Source of the DNA: Firmicutes bacterium UBA1422
GTDB taxonomy: Bacteria; Bacillota; Clostridia; Peptostreptococcales; Anaerovoracaceae
NCBI GenBank assembly: GCA_002304835.1
Contig: DBPK01000011.1
Coordinates: forward strand, 3,698-8,938
Length of the DNA stretch: 5,241 nt
Reading direction: 5' to 3'
This document shows positions 4,877 through 5,241 of this stretch, piece after piece. The notes beneath the pieces were generated by a model that was not told the DNA's origin, ran no database searches, and saw nothing but the letters and a program-made list of their open reading frames with translations. The position numbers were made by a program, and so were the translations under genes. Each line of letters begins with the position of its first letter. Position 1 is the first letter of the stretch.

Positions 4877-5241
4877 TACCAGCGTTTAAGGGAATACCCC
4901 TTCTCCTTTATTTCGTTGAATATATCTATATCCTGATTCTTTTTAAGAAGCACCCCTATAAAAGGCATTTGATCCTGTATTTTTTCTACGGCCACTCCGG
5001 TTATCATGAGTGCCTGAAGCCAGTCCAGCAGTTCGGAGGTACCGGGTTTTTTTTGAAGATCGTTCATTTTTCTTATCTCATAAAAGGCTTTCATTGTGTT
5101 ATCAAGCAGTTTTTTTTCAATATCGCCGTAATGCACCTTCACGATCTCTTTCATTTTTTCTTCATCGGGAAACTCAATATAGTGAAAAATACATCTTCTC
5201 AAAAATGCGTCAGGCAGTTCTTTTTCTGCATTGGAAGTTAT
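4876..5241 (-). CDS. MoxR-family AAA+ ATPase, C-terminal 121 residues (N-terminus off right edge)
   Basis: The frame is open to the right edge. The first visible residues, ITSNAEKELPDAFLRRCIFH, contain the AAA+ sensor-1 Asn (TSN) and the arginine-finger region (FLRR), followed by YIEFPDEEKM, a hallmark of MoxR-type ATPases (COG0714) paired with CoxE-like VWA proteins. A lid domain follows, with a sensor-2-like stretch KKPGTSELLDWLQAL at about residues 64-78. Walker A and B lie outside the window, so ATPase competence cannot be judged; the family is usually about 280-300 residues, so some 170 are missing. An in-frame TTG at 5202 is not a start, because it falls in the FLRR motif. The TAA overlaps the VWA start by one base. 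These ATPases form hexameric rings that remodel client proteins; the client is unknown. Confidence 0.88.
   Translation of the reverse strand: MTSNAEKELPDAFLRRCIFHYIEFPDEEKMKEIVKVHYGDIEKKLLDNTMKAFYEIRKMNDLQKKPGTSELLDWLQALMITGVAVEKIQDQMPFIGVLLKKNQDIDIFNEIKEKGYSLKRW

Noticed and set aside
4888..4902. AAGGG-loop-CCCTT inverted repeat near the end of the ATPase gene
   Set aside because: A 5-bp stem within coding sequence, with no T-tract and the downstream gene overlapping; no reason to call a terminator or regulator.
5200..5202. TTG as the start of the ATPase gene
   Set aside because: The upstream codons continue the conserved ITSN...LPDAFLRR motif, so the gene is truncated by the window edge and does not start here.

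Overview
The window is moderately AT-rich and uses ATA (Ile) and AGA (Arg) codons freely. It has purine-rich Shine-Dalgarno sites and LexA boxes of the Bacillus/Clostridium type (CGAAC-N4-GTTYG-like) rather than the E. coli CTGT-N8-ACAG type. Together these point to a low-to-medium GC Gram-positive bacterium, most likely a Clostridia member. The genus cannot be fixed from this sequence.

Layout. Positions 1-2729 (minus strand) hold the arginine biosynthesis operon argC-argJ-argB, read from right to left. argB runs off the left edge. The genes are tightly packed: argC stop and argJ start abut, and 17 nt separate argJ from argB. Positions 2730-2988 are a 259-bp divergent regulatory region. Its argC side has a near-consensus sigma-A promoter and an ArgR-type ARG box. 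Its lexA side has a promoter with a LexA box over the -35. A second LexA box lies between the two sides, along with a strong Shine-Dalgarno sequence that has no clear gene. Positions 2989-3636 (plus strand) are lexA, the SOS repressor. A 12-bp-stem terminator follows at 3652-3690. Its U-tract overlaps the stop codon of the convergent minus-strand pair at 3683-5241: a CoxE-like VWA protein and, upstream of it, the C-terminal part of a MoxR-type AAA+ ATPase cut by the right edge.

How the genes work together. ArgJ makes N-acetylglutamate by recycling the acetyl group from N-acetylornithine, ArgB phosphorylates it, and ArgC reduces the acylphosphate to the semialdehyde. The operon probably responds to arginine through ArgR at the ARG box and through feedback on ArgB. 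LexA probably represses its own promoter. The MoxR/VWA pair is translationally coupled (TAATG) and is probably an ATPase-plus-adaptor remodelling module with an unknown client.

I found no mobile element, CRISPR array, tRNA or rRNA. The regions least explained by ordinary annotation are the crowded argC/lexA intergenic region and the VWA protein with its altered MIDAS motif. Neither amounts to a demonstrated new system.
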